From NCBI GenBank assembly GCA_017165825.1, contig CM029393.1, forward strand, positions 4,560,855-4,624,854: 64,000 bases of DNA. The letters run 5' to 3'. This document shows, piece after piece, positions 37,001-48,700 of this stretch (positions within the stretch are counted from its first letter, which is position 1; the number at the start of each line of letters is the position of its first letter). The translations under genes and the position numbers were made by a program. The notes under the pieces were generated by a model. That model saw nothing but the letters and a program-made list of their open reading frames with translations. It was not told the DNA's origin and ran no database searches. The DNA comes from Hepsetus odoe (lineage: Eukaryota > Chordata > Actinopteri > Characiformes > Hepsetidae).

Positions 37001-39412
37001 ATCTTGCTTATGGAGTGTGATTTTCCTAAGATCCTACTATCGGTACGTCAGGCGTAGCGTGAAAACGGCTGAACAGATGGACTCAATCAGGATGAGCTAA
37101 AAAGAGCTACAGCTCTGTAAATAAGGGATAGCAATCTGGTTCTGAATAGCTTCACTGAAACACCCTCCTGCCATACACGCAATGCGGACCCAGATTGTAT
37201 CGGCTAGTTATATTAGATTGGGAAAGTTGTGTGAACGGGGATTTTATTGCCGCTGGCGGATCTAGGCTGAGGGAAATTAGATATCAGGGTTTAATCTCCC
37301 AGACTCCCTCTGCGTGTGCCTCCAACACCTGTTGAGTGACACACGCTGTGGTAATGGAATAATTAAAAAAAGATAAATGATTTATTACTGTACTGTGTGC
37401 AATGAGCAGAAGGTTTGAAAATGACCCCCTATTTTTTTGCCCACACAGGATAGTAGGTTTATTTTTTGTGCTACCTTCAGGGCTCCAGAAAAAAAGGGTG
37501 TATGTGCAATTTTCTCGCTTGCTGAGCCTGATTAGAAATGATCGTATTTGAACGGAAACGGTAAGGAAGAAAACCAAGAGGCAAGTACCTGCAGAGAAAT
37601 CAATAACTCATTTCAGTAGGCCTTACATTTTGTCACACCTTGTTTCTTCTCATCATCTTTTTTCTATTTTGAGTTAATCTGAATTGAAATTGAATAGAAA
37701 AGGGCAGAGTTATCTCTGAATGCTAATGCAGACGTGAAGTAGTTTTGCAGTCTCTCAGCAACAAGAGCGTTTAGATTTCTAGACTTATTTTCAAACAGTT
37801 AAAGATGATAGAAAAACTAGTTGCTAAAAGTGTAATAATACATTTATTTTTTTTACATTTTTCACTCTGAGGACAAGTTTTAGTTATTATACATACAGTA
37901 AATGTCCCTGTGAAAAATGTTCTTATAAAAAAAAAAAAACCAACAAATCAGTAACACAAAAAGAAAAGAATGGACACAACACATGCTTCAATTTGAAAGT
38001 AAAAAAAAAAAAAAAAAAGGTCAGATTAAAGAGACTATATATTAAAGATACTAGTTTCAAACATATTTTTCTTTTCCTTGACACTGAACTGAAATCATAA
38101 TCCTAGTCATGTCCAGTACATTACCTTGGTTGGGATCAAAAATGTTAACATTCTTGGTGAACTTAGAGCTCTGATGAATCCCTCCTTGTCGAAGCCCTCC
38201 TAGCCAGCAGAGGCATCCCTCGTTATCCCATACTACTCCAGAGTAGGATCTCTTACAGGGCAGGCTGGGCAAAGAAGACCAGGTGCGACTATCCATGTCA
38301 AAGACTTCAAAAGTTTTCACTGAGCGCTTACATTGACGGCCACCTAGAGGGTAAGAGATTTTCAGTAAAATAGGCTGAACGACACAGAGACCAGCAAACA
38401 CATGAGACATGCTTGAAATGCTCTGACAGGTGGAGAGAGACACACCAACCAAAAGAGTCTCTTAAACACTCCACACCCACCCCCACACCAACCTGCTACG
38501 TATATCTTGGATCCCTGAAGGCAAATGCTGGTATCATAGCGGGGAGTGGGCATGGGCGGCAGAAGAGCCCAGACGTCCTTGCGAAGGTCATACTGCTGCA
38601 GAATGCTTCTGGGCAGGAGGTCTGCCCCCATTCCCCCAACAGCAAAAGCTCTGCCATCTGATCAGACAAAAAGAGGGTGCAATATTTAACTTTCTTAAAA
38701 CAATCAAACTAAAAAAAAGAAGTCAAGTAGATTCATTATATCTAAGAAACGGGACCATTTTGATTGTCAGTGATTAAAATCTGCCATGACGTTTTAATCA
38801 GAGGCTTACAGCCACCTAATTTATTTTTGATGCATTTATCAATTGTGTTTGAGACCAGTAGTTACAAACAACTAAAAATAACATAAGCTATTTAAAATAT
38901 TTAAACCACAAAGTAAGTGACATATCATCAGCAATAACCTTCCGTTTAGTTCTCAAACGTACTACATTGTAAAAGTCCAAATTTTTAAATTTATTTAGAC
39001 CTTTAATAACTAAAAGTGCACTACCCTGAAAACAACCTTTATTAGTAATGGCGACTCCCATCAGCTCCTCCCTCAGCGAACACCTCTTCTTCCACTTGCC
39101 CTCCTCTGTATTGTAGACCTCCACAGTTTTCAGAGGGTGCTGGTCCTTCCCAACACCTCCCACTACCAGCAGTTGTTTGTTTAAGACAGCCACTGCAGCT
39201 CCTGCTCTTGCAGTAGGCATGGGAGGCAGGCTGACCCACTGGTCTACCTCTGGAGAATAGAGCTCAAGACAGCTGGTGGGTCTTCCAGCAGCATCACAGC
39301 CCCCCAGCATGTACATCTGACCCCCCACCTCAGCCAGTGAGTGGTAGACACGTCCACTGGAGAGGCGGGCCAGGCTCTGCCAGTGGAACTCATGGGCCGA
39401 GGGCACTGCCAT
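33644..39412 (-). CDS. klhdc8a: Kelch domain-containing protein 8A, five coding exons, 354 residues
   Basis: Seen: exons 39412-39037, 38657-38493, 38343-38125, 34869-34768 and 33846-33644 join in phase 1 each time, total 1065 nt with TAG stop at 33646-33644. Kelch Gly-Gly turns lie at residues 37, 85, 133, 181, 229, 285 and 333: a 48-residue period with one 56-residue step. Each blade has the kelch pattern GG, then a hydrophobic-Y/F-D/P segment, then W (VYNTEEGKW, VFDMDSRTW, AFHPEKRKW). Known: KLHDC8A is a roughly 350-residue all-kelch protein without BTB or BACK domain; the repeats fold into a beta-propeller for protein contacts. Its cellular role is poorly defined, whereas paralogue KLHDC8B is linked to the midbody. 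Inference: the N-terminus (HEFHWQSLARL) and GKWKKR, KIYV and LGxQPxVL segments favour 8A over 8B. The C-terminus (KEEEIL) differs from what I recall in mammals. Confidence 0.93.
33847..34767 (-). other. klhdc8a: klhdc8a intron 4
   Basis: 0.92-kb intron with an AGT trinucleotide microsatellite (33986-34029). A short GGGGTGCCCAAATATTCTGT string (34203-34222) resembles the start of a common fish repeat, but too little is left to assign. Confidence 0.75.
33986..34029. repeat. (AGT)n trinucleotide microsatellite
   Basis: About 14 AGT units with one GAAG interruption, inside klhdc8a intron 4. Confidence 0.95.
34768..34869 (-). CDS. klhdc8a: klhdc8a coding exon 4 (102 nt)
   Basis: Lies 3.3 kb from exon 3. 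Acceptor TTTTCTGCAG, donor CTGG|GTAAGT. Encodes residues 255-287: SWMRSEDTVSMKTKRADFAA and IIRGRMVVAGGL. KRADF and VVAGGLG match the KLHDC8 family. The exon is too short and phase-shifted to show as a minus-strand ORF from an ATG. Confidence 0.92.
34992..35050 (+). mobile_element. Tc1-like transposon terminal fragment
   Basis: TATACAGATCAGCCACAACA then TCAAAACTGGCAGATGAAGT and AAATAG resembles the inverted-repeat end of the fish Tc1-like family also seen at 26485. Only about 60 bp remain. Confidence 0.5.
35392..35604 (+). mobile_element. SINE family B, full length, in klhdc8a intron 3
   Basis: Head TAGCCTAGTGGTTAGGGAGC, B-box-like GGGTTTGAATCCC, body TGAGGTACCCTTGAGCAAGG, tail CACAATGACAAAACAGTCAC then TTTCACTT. 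Its strand is opposite to the host gene. Confidence 0.78.
36166..36186. repeat. Perfect 21-bp palindrome in klhdc8a intron 3
   Basis: ACAAAACGGA, one central T, then TCCGTTTTGT. Dyad symmetric like a dimeric DNA-binding site, inside a repeat-free intronic block. Confidence 0.85.
38125..38343 (-). CDS. klhdc8a: klhdc8a coding exon 3
   Basis: Acceptor CCCTCTAG, donor CAAG|GTAATG. Encodes residues 182-253: GRQCKRSVKTFEVFDMDSRT, then the blade with WLGGLRQGGIHQSSKFTKNV. The Gly-Gly turn at 181-182 is created by the splice. Confidence 0.93.
38493..38657 (-). CDS. klhdc8a: klhdc8a coding exon 2
   Basis: Acceptor TGATCAG, donor GCAG|GTTGGT. Encodes residues 127-180, including GRAFAVGGMGADLL and LLPPMPTPRYDTSICLQGSK. 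An apparent read-through ORF past the donor (WCGGGCGV...) is intron. Confidence 0.92.
39037..39412 (-). CDS. klhdc8a: klhdc8a coding exon 1
   Basis: Starts at ATG 39412 (MAVPSAHEFHWQSLARLSSG). A likely acceptor, CCCTTTAG, gives exon start at 39468 and 56 nt of 5' UTR here. It encodes residues 1-125 and the first base of D126, with two kelch turns. The donor is AAAG|GTTGTT, weak but supported because the split codon G|AT continues the family alignment (TNKD GRAFAVGGMG). Confidence 0.93.
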
Positions 39413-42400
39413 TACCCCGACTGAGTATGCTGGCTTCTCAGCAGCAGGAATGTGCCTTTGACAGCAATCTAAAGGGATTGATGGGAAAGGTGTCAGTAAT
39501 ATCAGGAATATAACACTTTGTTCAAGCTAGAACTACATGACATTAAAATATAGTCTCATTGTGATATCTTGTAAGGATCATCGTCTCACATAATGCAGTT
39601 GTGATTGAAATTATTAAGCACTTTATTATTATTTATTATTGAGAATTTTCTATGATTTTGCACCAGTTTACATAAAACATCAATAGATATAATAGATGAT
39701 AATGAAATCCATTTAAACAGATGAAAATTAGACAAAAATAATACACTCTGCCCTCTGTTTTTAGAGGAAAATGATCCACTATCTCATAACTGTGAAAAGC
39801 AAAAGTAGCCTTTGCTTGTAGTATCTTAAACAGCAAGAACTGCCACTATATGTTTCCAGTAACCGATGATCAGTCCTGCACAACAGCTTGGATGGCAAGT
39901 CATCCTGGCCCAGAATCAGAAAAACTGACCCAAACCATGATACTACCACCATAATTCACTGACTGTGTTTGGTTATTATGCTGAAAGTGTTTTCTTCAAA
40001 TGCATTTCATTTCAAGTATTTTGGTCTCATTCATCCACACAAATATTTGCAATATGTGCATCATTTCTACTGTGTTAATGACAGGGCTTTCACTTGACTT
40101 GACACATTTAATATGGGATAATTTCACTCAATAAATAAGTTACCATGCTTCTTTTTCAGGGCAGCGGTGGCCTAGTGGTTAGTTGGCCACAGAATCTGAA
40201 GATTGTGTGTTCAAGCCCCTTACCAGTAGGTTGCCCTGAGGTACCCATGAGCAAGGTACCATCCCCGTCCCTACTCCCCGGGTGCTTTTATAGCTGCCCC
40301 CTGCTGCACGGTGTGTGTTTGTGCATGGGTTAAATGCAGAAGTACAATTTCCTTGTGGTTCACTGTGTGTTCTCACAATGACAATAGTCACTTTCACTTT
40401 TTCACTCCCCCCATCTCAATTATTGAAGTGCATTGTACTTATTTAGATGCCATGAGGTTATAGTAATTCTGAAACGCAGAAAATCCTGGAGTTCACAAAC
40501 TTTCAAGCACAAATGTACCTTCTGGCATTCATTATTTATATTTTTGAATCACAAAAAAACCTAAATTCATCAAAACATTCTCACATACCCATTTTAAATG
40601 ACTGAGCTTGATCAGAAAGCACATAGCTTACAATGAAACTACCTTTTTAGATTCAGAATATCAACATTAAAAAAAATCCAGTTTCACAATACAGATTACC
40701 AAATTACCAAATCAAGCACTTTTTTTCCAAGCAAACAATTACCTATGAATTTGAATGTGATTTTATCAAATATACACAAATGCATTGACATTTCAGGATA
40801 AAAGAACATTTATCAATATACTATCTGTAACAAGACCTGTTATCCTAATGGATCTCATTCAATTCACACCTCAATGCAATTAAATCATTTCACTATTCAA
40901 CCTACGCAGGCTCTTGTTACCCCCTTTAAATGATATTCATGCAGATGCACAGTGTACATTTGTTCAGGTGTTAGAGGAAGTGACAGGGAGAGAGAGGGAG
41001 GGTGATGGTGAAAGAGAAATAGAAGAAAAACTTGAACATCACGGTTGTTGATGCAATCGATTTTGCACGGCTGTTCTGCTGTGGCCCTCTTCAGCTGTGT
41101 ACACAATTAGCCTGAAGTGGGCTGTTGTACCACAGCTTAACATCCATCAGTAACCAAGCAACCACCTTTTCCACCTCCCTCACTTCTCCCTTATTCCCTT
41201 GCTTATACCCAGCAATGACTCCCTTGTTTACCCTTTTACAAGGGCACCTACAAGGAGACATCAAAGGAATACTCTAATTCCACAGAGCCTTTTGCAAACC
41301 AACGAACAACGTCATGGATTTCTCATTACAGCGGCGCCATTTCAGCAGAGACCCTCGCTCCGTTAGCATGACATGGCACCAGGCTTCGGCACTCATCAAA
41401 GTCAAACCTAATTAATATTGGATGGTGTATTCAGCTCTGAACTTACCCCACTGAGGCACCGGCACAGCTACGCAGGGCTTGGCTATGTGTAAACACATGA
41501 GGCAAACAAACCATTTTATATTCCCCCCTAACTCCAAAGTCTCACGTCAGTATTTGCCTTTTAGGCAGATGGCTGGTCCCAGAAGGGCATCACCGAAAAC
41601 TTGATTACTGAAGAGCCACGTTTGGCAGCTGTCTTTACATTGTGAGGCATCTAATTGTACTGTAATAATGATTTGACTAGCTTATTACAGGTGGAGAGCT
41701 CTGGGCCTCTGGTGATTTAGAGAGAGAGTGTTAAGTATGTGGGGACTCCTGGAAGTGGCGAGCACTTAATCAAGCTCAATCATGCTGTAAATGAGGTGGG
41801 CTCTCTCCCTCGCTTTCCCTCTCTCTTAGACCATAAATCTCCCTCTCTCTTACTGCATTGGAGAATGCCGTGTTCATTTTCCAACATGTAATGCTACCCA
41901 AGGTCCGGTGGCTGACAGGACAGGACGCTTTTAATCCGAGCTTAATCCAAAGACATTTTCAATCTGTTGAAACAGAACCTCATCAGGTTTACCACTAATG
42001 CTGTCTTAGACCTGCTAAATAATTTTGATGACCATTTACCAGCAAACACTGAAATATATATTGTGATTTTCTAGGTCATACAGTTGCTCAGTTTATTGAT
42101 GCAAACGAACTTTACAAGTTAGAGGCAGATAAATACGCTGGTTCCCCTGGGCCTGGCCCTCTACTTTTCTTCCCTCCTCTTTGTGTATAAATCCCAGCCA
42201 TTCACCGTGGGCTTTTACTATCTCCCTGATCGTTTAAAGGCAAGCTGTTGTACGTTCCATCCGCCAGGAGACAGCGACATAAAAGGAAGCTCAAGGAAAG
42301 AGACGTTCCTCCCGACTCCTTTTCTTTTCCTCTCCCTGAACTATGCAGAGGTGGGTTGCCATAGAAACAATGAGCAGGCCTCATTTTTTTCTCTGTTTTC

Positions 42401-45360
42401 TTTGGCGTGGAAGCCATATCCAGTTTAGGTTTAATAATGGGTTTACAAATAAATAAAGACCACTGCTTTTTTGTTTGCTTTCGACCGAGGCTGACGTTCT
42501 TTAGTTAACGAAGTGGAATTGCTTTCTCCCGGCATGCCTCGCAAAGCACATTAATTGCAATCTGTAACCGATTTGCTCCGCCACTTCCCTCTCTTTTTTT
42601 AAATTAACTGCTTGAACAGCTTGAGATCAACAGTAGGCCTATGAGCACCCACGGAAGTCATTTACAATCAGCTAGTATCCCTTTCAAACTTTTAATTAGT
42701 TAGTCACCCCCCCTTTCATAACTTAGACCCAACTTTGGGTCTAATTTAATCCTTTATCTGAGCTGTTAGCTACATATATGATCCAATGGGATTTCGTTGA
42801 ATGCAGCAGTTAAAGTGCTTTTGTCATCTTCTCCTCTGGGTCTGTGCTGCACAGCAGGCACTCATTTATTGACTTCTATTTAATTAGCCTCCCAGTACTC
42901 AAATACCGCTTACTTTGAAATACACAAGTGAGCATTTCTCAATCAGAGCACTGCAGTCAGGGGACAAAAGTAGCGGGTTTGATTGGTTTATCTATGTAAC
43001 GTTTGTGTTGTTCTGTGGCGTCCCCTTCAGTAAGATGGATTTCTCAGCGCTCCATTCAGAATCATTATGAGATGTCCATATTTCATAATAAGCAGGACTC
43101 CATATCTGTCTTTGATTGAATTGATGAAGTTAGACAACTCTTATTATAGTGCTGCCTGCTGGTGTTGCATTAAAAGAAAACCACCCCGATTCTTCTCTGG
43201 GCAAGTTGACTTAATTTTACAAGATTTATTCAACAGGGACAACTGTTATTCACTGACATAAAATTAAATGTGTCCTTGTAAGCTAAAGTGCTTGCTTTCA
43301 TCTGCAGCCTAGGACAGGTGAGGAAAATCTCCTGACTCAACAATGTTTGTCAGGTATTTATATACTGGCTGTTTTTTGAGGTTTGAGCTTTCAGCTCTAT
43401 AATCCAGAGGAAAGCAATGGTTTGATTAAGGGGAAGTCATATTCACAGCGAGTTTGGAGTATTGATTCTTTTGCAGCAGCACTTGCTAAAGTGACAGAAT
43501 TATTGTAGTTCAGTGAAATAATTTTCTGCTCAACACATTAGAGCGATGAATGAGCATTCAGGTAAGCTGTTCAGCAAGGCAGCGCAACACATTAGAATTT
43601 AGCACTGCATACAGGCAAAGTGGATTTTTACACTTTTTAATTATGTCATGACCCAATTTCACTAAAGATACTAAAATTCACCTATTATTTATTTTAAGCA
43701 GCGTTGTGATGCCAAAGAGCAAGGGGCTCTCTGTACAATGTGGCTGGCTTATTGTACTGGGTCAGTGACAAATGTAGCAGTGCAGATCATTTCCATAGCA
43801 ACCCTGAATTCAGCTCATGAGTGCATGATACAGAGTATACGGTGCCAGCACCGTCTTCAGTGATCCACATTTACGAATGAGCCATTTGATTACATTTCAT
43901 TACTGTTGTTATTGTTCACTTTCTTTTGATGTTTTGTGCGGTATCCATTTTCAGTGCTCCTAGTCTACAACTTTTTCATTTTAGCAGGATTGCGTGGGTG
44001 GGATATTAAATATTCATATGATCACTAGGCACAGCACTGCATATGGGAGCGAGACCCCGGGGTGTCTGTTACCAAAACAAATGCAGCCTGCTGAACGCTG
44101 GAGACAATTAGCTAGTTAGCATCGCTTGCACCACAAGATAAGCCATGCGAAAGGTTTAATTTGAGAAAGATGCCCTCCAAGCCGGATGAATTAGCATGCA
44201 TAAACTTGGGGTTTGGGCTTAATCAGATGTTTTACAATAGACTGTAGCTTGATTTGGATCCTGGACCGGATGTCTGAAAAACTGGAAAAAAAAGAATAGA
44301 AGAAAAATCTTGACTAAAGCATGGTACTTTCTGACAAATTTTAAAAAGCAGCATGATCCACTCAGAAAACATATAGTTCACCAAGACAGGACAATGCAGT
44401 TCATTATGAATTCCAACCTTTATCAAATGAATGGTCAAAATTGCTCCAGCAGAAGACCCTTGATCAGGGACCATGGCCTGGATTCAATTATCAGGGTTTT
44501 AAAGTCCCATTTGAATATAAATGCCAAAGATTAATGAGAGAAAGTGAGAAGGAGGATGGAGTGCGTATTCAGGAAGATTACAGCAGTGAGCCAGGGATAA
44601 GTTTCTCTGAAGCACGAACCCAAAGGCCTTTACAACTAATTGCTATGGAAATGCTTTGTGCAAGAGGAATGAGTTTAAGGCCCGTGAATCCTCAATCAGC
44701 AGAAGCTGCTATTCCTTGGAGGTGTTTCTAGAGCCCAGTATGGTGGAAATCACTGAAGCTCAACTCTGAAAGTTGGCAGGCTGTGACTGCACCAGACAGC
44801 TAACATTGGGAGTTGGTGGACATACGCACAGTATTGCAATTTCAGCCTTGAAGACCAAGAAGCAAGAGATGATCAGTGAAGTGGGATACTGGGTGAGAAA
44901 AGTGAAAAGCAAAATAATGGTCCCAAAATTCTGTGAAGGGAAAGACAGTCTGCTTACAAAGTAGGTAACCTTTAACAGGCAGTTGTATTTCAATGACCAC
45001 AACGTTTTGACAGACAGCATAAAAAGGCGATGACCTTTCTGTGGGAATAATGCAGTACACATACCCTCTGCTGGCATCATGGCTAAAAGTTTGAAGAGTT
45101 AAACTCAACTTGTTTGAGACTCAAGTTTGCCTCGAGGATGAGCTATTTTTTGCGTTTCTGTTTAATGGAAAAGGCAGGAGCTTTGGTAATTCTGAGGGGA
45201 TGTTTATTTGAGGTGTAAATTTAAATAAACAACAGCATTATATCAGCATTTCAGTGTAAATACCAATGGCTAGTCAACGCTGGCTAACGAGCAGAGAAGC
45301 CAAGAACGACCGTTAAAACCGTTAAGATTTAAAAATTCAAAAACAAACATTCTAACGGCA
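39413..45360 (-). other. klhdc8a: klhdc8a 5' intron (inferred) with conserved-looking blocks
   Basis: Lies between the likely acceptor of coding exon 1 (39469) and the likely 5'-UTR donor (45490). It contains a family B SINE (40159-40396). The stretches 41280-41830, 42430-42900 and 43960-44230 are repeat-free, with balanced composition and TAATTA-type motifs. ORFs in 44.2-45.1 kb show no domains. Confidence 0.5.
40159..40396 (+). mobile_element. SINE family B, full length, with likely 8-bp target duplication
   Basis: Head GCAGCGGTGGCCTAGTGGTT, body TTGCCCTGAGGTACCCATGA, tail CTCACAATGACAATAGTCAC then TTTCA. Direct repeats CTTTTTCA at 40151-40158 and 40397-40404 may be the target duplication, although the tail itself is rich in CTTT. 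Confidence 0.8.
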
Positions 45361-45725
45361 CCATTCTCAGCGCCCCGCCGCTTTACTTCGGACTCGGTCG
45401 GACGAAAGAAAGCTGCCGACACATATTCTGCTGAACGTTTTACCCCTCAGCCACAGCTGGACGCTCGGAAAAGGTTAGTTTATCACTTACTTTTCGTTCA
45501 GGAACCGAATCCCCTCCGTTCTGCTCCTCGGGCGATTCCTCGTGGCCGTGTGCTGAAGATTCCTCGCTCGCGAAGAGCTCCGAGAAGCAGGACACTCCCT
45601 TCTCCAGTCTGTGCTTTCTGTCTTTTGGCTTTTTTTCATCTTAGTGCCATTAGTGTCCGCAGAAAGCAACCGAGGGACAAAAAAGTGCCTCCGTACGAGC
45701 ACGCAGCTGAGCGTGTCTCATGTCG
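45361..45725 (-). promoter_or_regulatory. klhdc8a: Putative klhdc8a CpG-rich promoter and non-coding first exon
   Basis: A CpG-dense island in AT-rich DNA, 6 kb upstream of the start codon. On the minus strand GAACGAAAA|GTAAGTGATA gives a strong donor, with exon end at 45491. A plausible donor also exists on the plus strand (GGAAAAG|GTTAGT), so divergent transcription is possible. No TATA box is seen. Confidence 0.5.
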
Positions 45726-48700
45726 TTCTCCCTCTTTCCGTCACATTCGGGTCACAGTTTTAAAAAACCCATCCTCAGCCTTTCTCGTCACGGCCGTCAC
45801 TCACGTGCAAGGGGGTCCCTTCCCCTGAATAACATGCGTTTTATTTTAGAATATATGCGCTCTTTTAGGGCTTCAAGTCACATAAACCGTTACAATGAAC
45901 CCTCCTTCATACAGTTTCACTGCATGTGGGAAAAACCAGCCACCAAATCATAATACCATCATAACTTAAACTGAGCAGCATTTTATTCATTGCGATAAAC
46001 AACCTATATACTTTTATCATTATTGCTTCCGTTTATTGGTGTGGTTTTTGGTGTTTCTGTGCTGTTTGCTTGTATATGACACTGCTTTGACATTTACAGC
46101 AGATGCTCTAATCTAGGTTGACGTACATGAGTGCTTTCCAAAGGAAACATGTCCCTCAAAGTAGAAAGCCTAGACTTGAAATAAGAGCTAGTTCTAGTTC
46201 ATATCTGTCCCAGTGATTCCTCTGGGCTTGTCTGGTCCCCCTAGTACATCAGCCTCCAGCATGCCCTACATTTGCTCTGAATTTCCAGTGTTTGTCCTTG
46301 CTGTAGCATGCTGAGGCCACTGGAGAGCTAACCTGCATGTGCTGATAACCTAAGAACAGTAATTACGGAAGAGGGCTGGCTTCAAGAAAATCTCTGATAA
46401 AGCATGCCGCAAACACACTGGCACACACACACAGTTTGGGGCGCAGGTGTGATATCTTGACACCGTCAACCATCAGCTCACAGCTTCCTACAGAGCTGCC
46501 TAGGAAGGCAAATGTGCATCAATTTTGAATTGATTCAAAGGCAGACCACGCTTCTCAAGCAAGCGGGGTTGGAAGACAACACATTCACAATGCAGAGAAC
46601 ACTATCTGCCTCAAGCAAGGTTTGAAGTGTGAAGGGCATCTTTTTAAGTCTGCAACTTTGATCATTGAAGCGAACAAGACAGAACCAGAGAGCGCAACAT
46701 CAATCGTTGGCCGATTCCACGTTTGTATGAAGATGCTGGAAGTACAGCATTATCCATTTACCCGTAGCAGAGTTCTCACTCATCAGCTTGGGAAAGTAAG
46801 CTGTCGGTTACTTTAAAGAGGCCTTTCATGTGTGTGGAATTCACGGGGGTGGCGATTATGAAGGGGGTTCAAATTATACGCTTAATTAAAAGTTGATCTG
46901 TGATAGCAATCTTGTAAAACTGTTCAGAGCAAAAGCTGTGTGGGCAGAGACACATAGACTTTTAGATGTTTCTAAAGATGCAGATATATAGTGCAAACAT
47001 TTTAGATTTCTCAGTAAACTGTTTGGAACCTGTAGCTCACAACAGACATTGCATTTCGGAACAGTGAACAGCTAAGGATTATGTTTTCAAACTGAAATGG
47101 ATAAGGCCAGTTGCTCATTGCCTCACCAAAGAATTGGTTAGGGATGAAACTGAATAAAATCTTCATTCAGAACACATGTCCTTGAGGAGGACAAGCAAGT
47201 AACTATTATCTTACCTTTGTTTATATACACAATATACATGAATTAAAGCATATGGGCTAGTTTAAAAACAATTTAAATAGGATTGCTGGAGATGAAAGGA
47301 GACCTTCATATTAATGGTAATAGTATTCAGACACCAAATAACCAACATATAAGTAAGCACTGGATCATACTGGACCATCTTTGTATTTCTTGCATGGATC
47401 TAAAGTTTGCGTTTTGTTTTTGTAATGCTACACATCAGAAAGCGATGACTATGTTCATAACCTTCCTGGGCAATGTATCAAGCTGAGGGTGAAAACTAGA
47501 GTTAATTAGAAAAGTGCTTGTCAGTGGAGCTAGGAGAATAACACATTCTGTGGAACTTGATTGCCTATTAAATTTCCAATCACAAAAAAATTAACATACT
47601 GCATAATTAGCCTGCATGGGATGAAATGGCTAAGAGAGGGCATGGGGTGAAAAATGTGTTGCTTTTTGATGATCACTTTCAGTAAGCTTCATCTTCAGAG
47701 TCAGGGCTTCATCACTTGATAAATGTTCCCTGGTAATTTGCTGCTGATTTAAGCAGTCCTTCAGATTCCTTGAGTTTGTCTATGAAAGACAGAATTCCCT
47801 CTCTGTCCATATTTGAGCAAATACGGAAAAGAATTTCTGTAATTTAGGCAGTAATCTAATATATTATCCACACTTAAATAAGGAGAATGCGGGAGGTCTA
47901 TGCAGTACCCTCCCCTGAGCACAAAAGGAGATATTAATAACTCCTAGAGTCTGCTAGAGAAACTATGGCTTGACGTCCTTGAATCATAGCCATGGTTTGG
48001 AAACCACTTCTGCATGTGTCTGTGGAGCTGTGCATTAATATGTGCACTGCACATTTTATTGCACTGAGTTTATTATTTGTCATAATATCGATTGCAAGGA
48101 ATGTTTAAAATATTTGTTTTAGTTCAGCACTTTCATCACAGACTGTAGAAATGTGCTCACATTCTGCTTGCTGGCCTGTGTTTTCAATGAATAATTTAAA
48201 TAAACAGAAAAGTGAGTCCTACTGCTGTACATTTTCATTGTAATATGAAAACCTCATTGTAATATAATCTTTAAACAAACCCAGCTGAATTGTGTAGCAG
48301 TTTGGAGGCAAAAATAGTTTATTTTATGTAAATTTACAGCCCAGGTTATTCTGCTGAATTTACACAGCAGCTACATATTTCTGGCTTTTGTTTGAAAGCT
48401 AACGTTACAGAAAAACCATTTTACATTTAAAGAGCTCTGTTTTCATATACTAAATGAGCCCTGGTTAAGTTCCATGTCATTTATTTTCTAGAGTATTTTA
48501 TCTAGAGACCTAATGAGGTGTCCAGTAAATAGTACATTCCTTATGTCTAGGTTTAACCCAGAGTGATCAATAAACCCCTTTATTTATTCTTAAATAATTT
48601 TTCAAATTGGTGCTAAATTTCCTTAAGTGCTGCTTCTTGTTAAAGCAACCAGATATCACTTTTCTCTCTTTGATTCTGTTTAGATAAACATTGTTTGCAT

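Larger units (their letters stand above)
34870..38124 (-). other. klhdc8a: klhdc8a intron 3
   Basis: A 3.25-kb intron, the longest between coding exons. It holds a Tc1 terminal fragment (34992-35050), a family B SINE (35392-35604), a perfect 21-bp palindrome (36166-36186) and, at about 36090-37580, a long repeat-free block of mixed composition that looks like conserved non-coding DNA. Confidence 0.7.

Noticed and set aside
44232..45108. Cluster of 60-100 codon ORFs on both strands
   Set aside because: Overlapping frames on both strands point to chance openness; no family motif or splice pattern.
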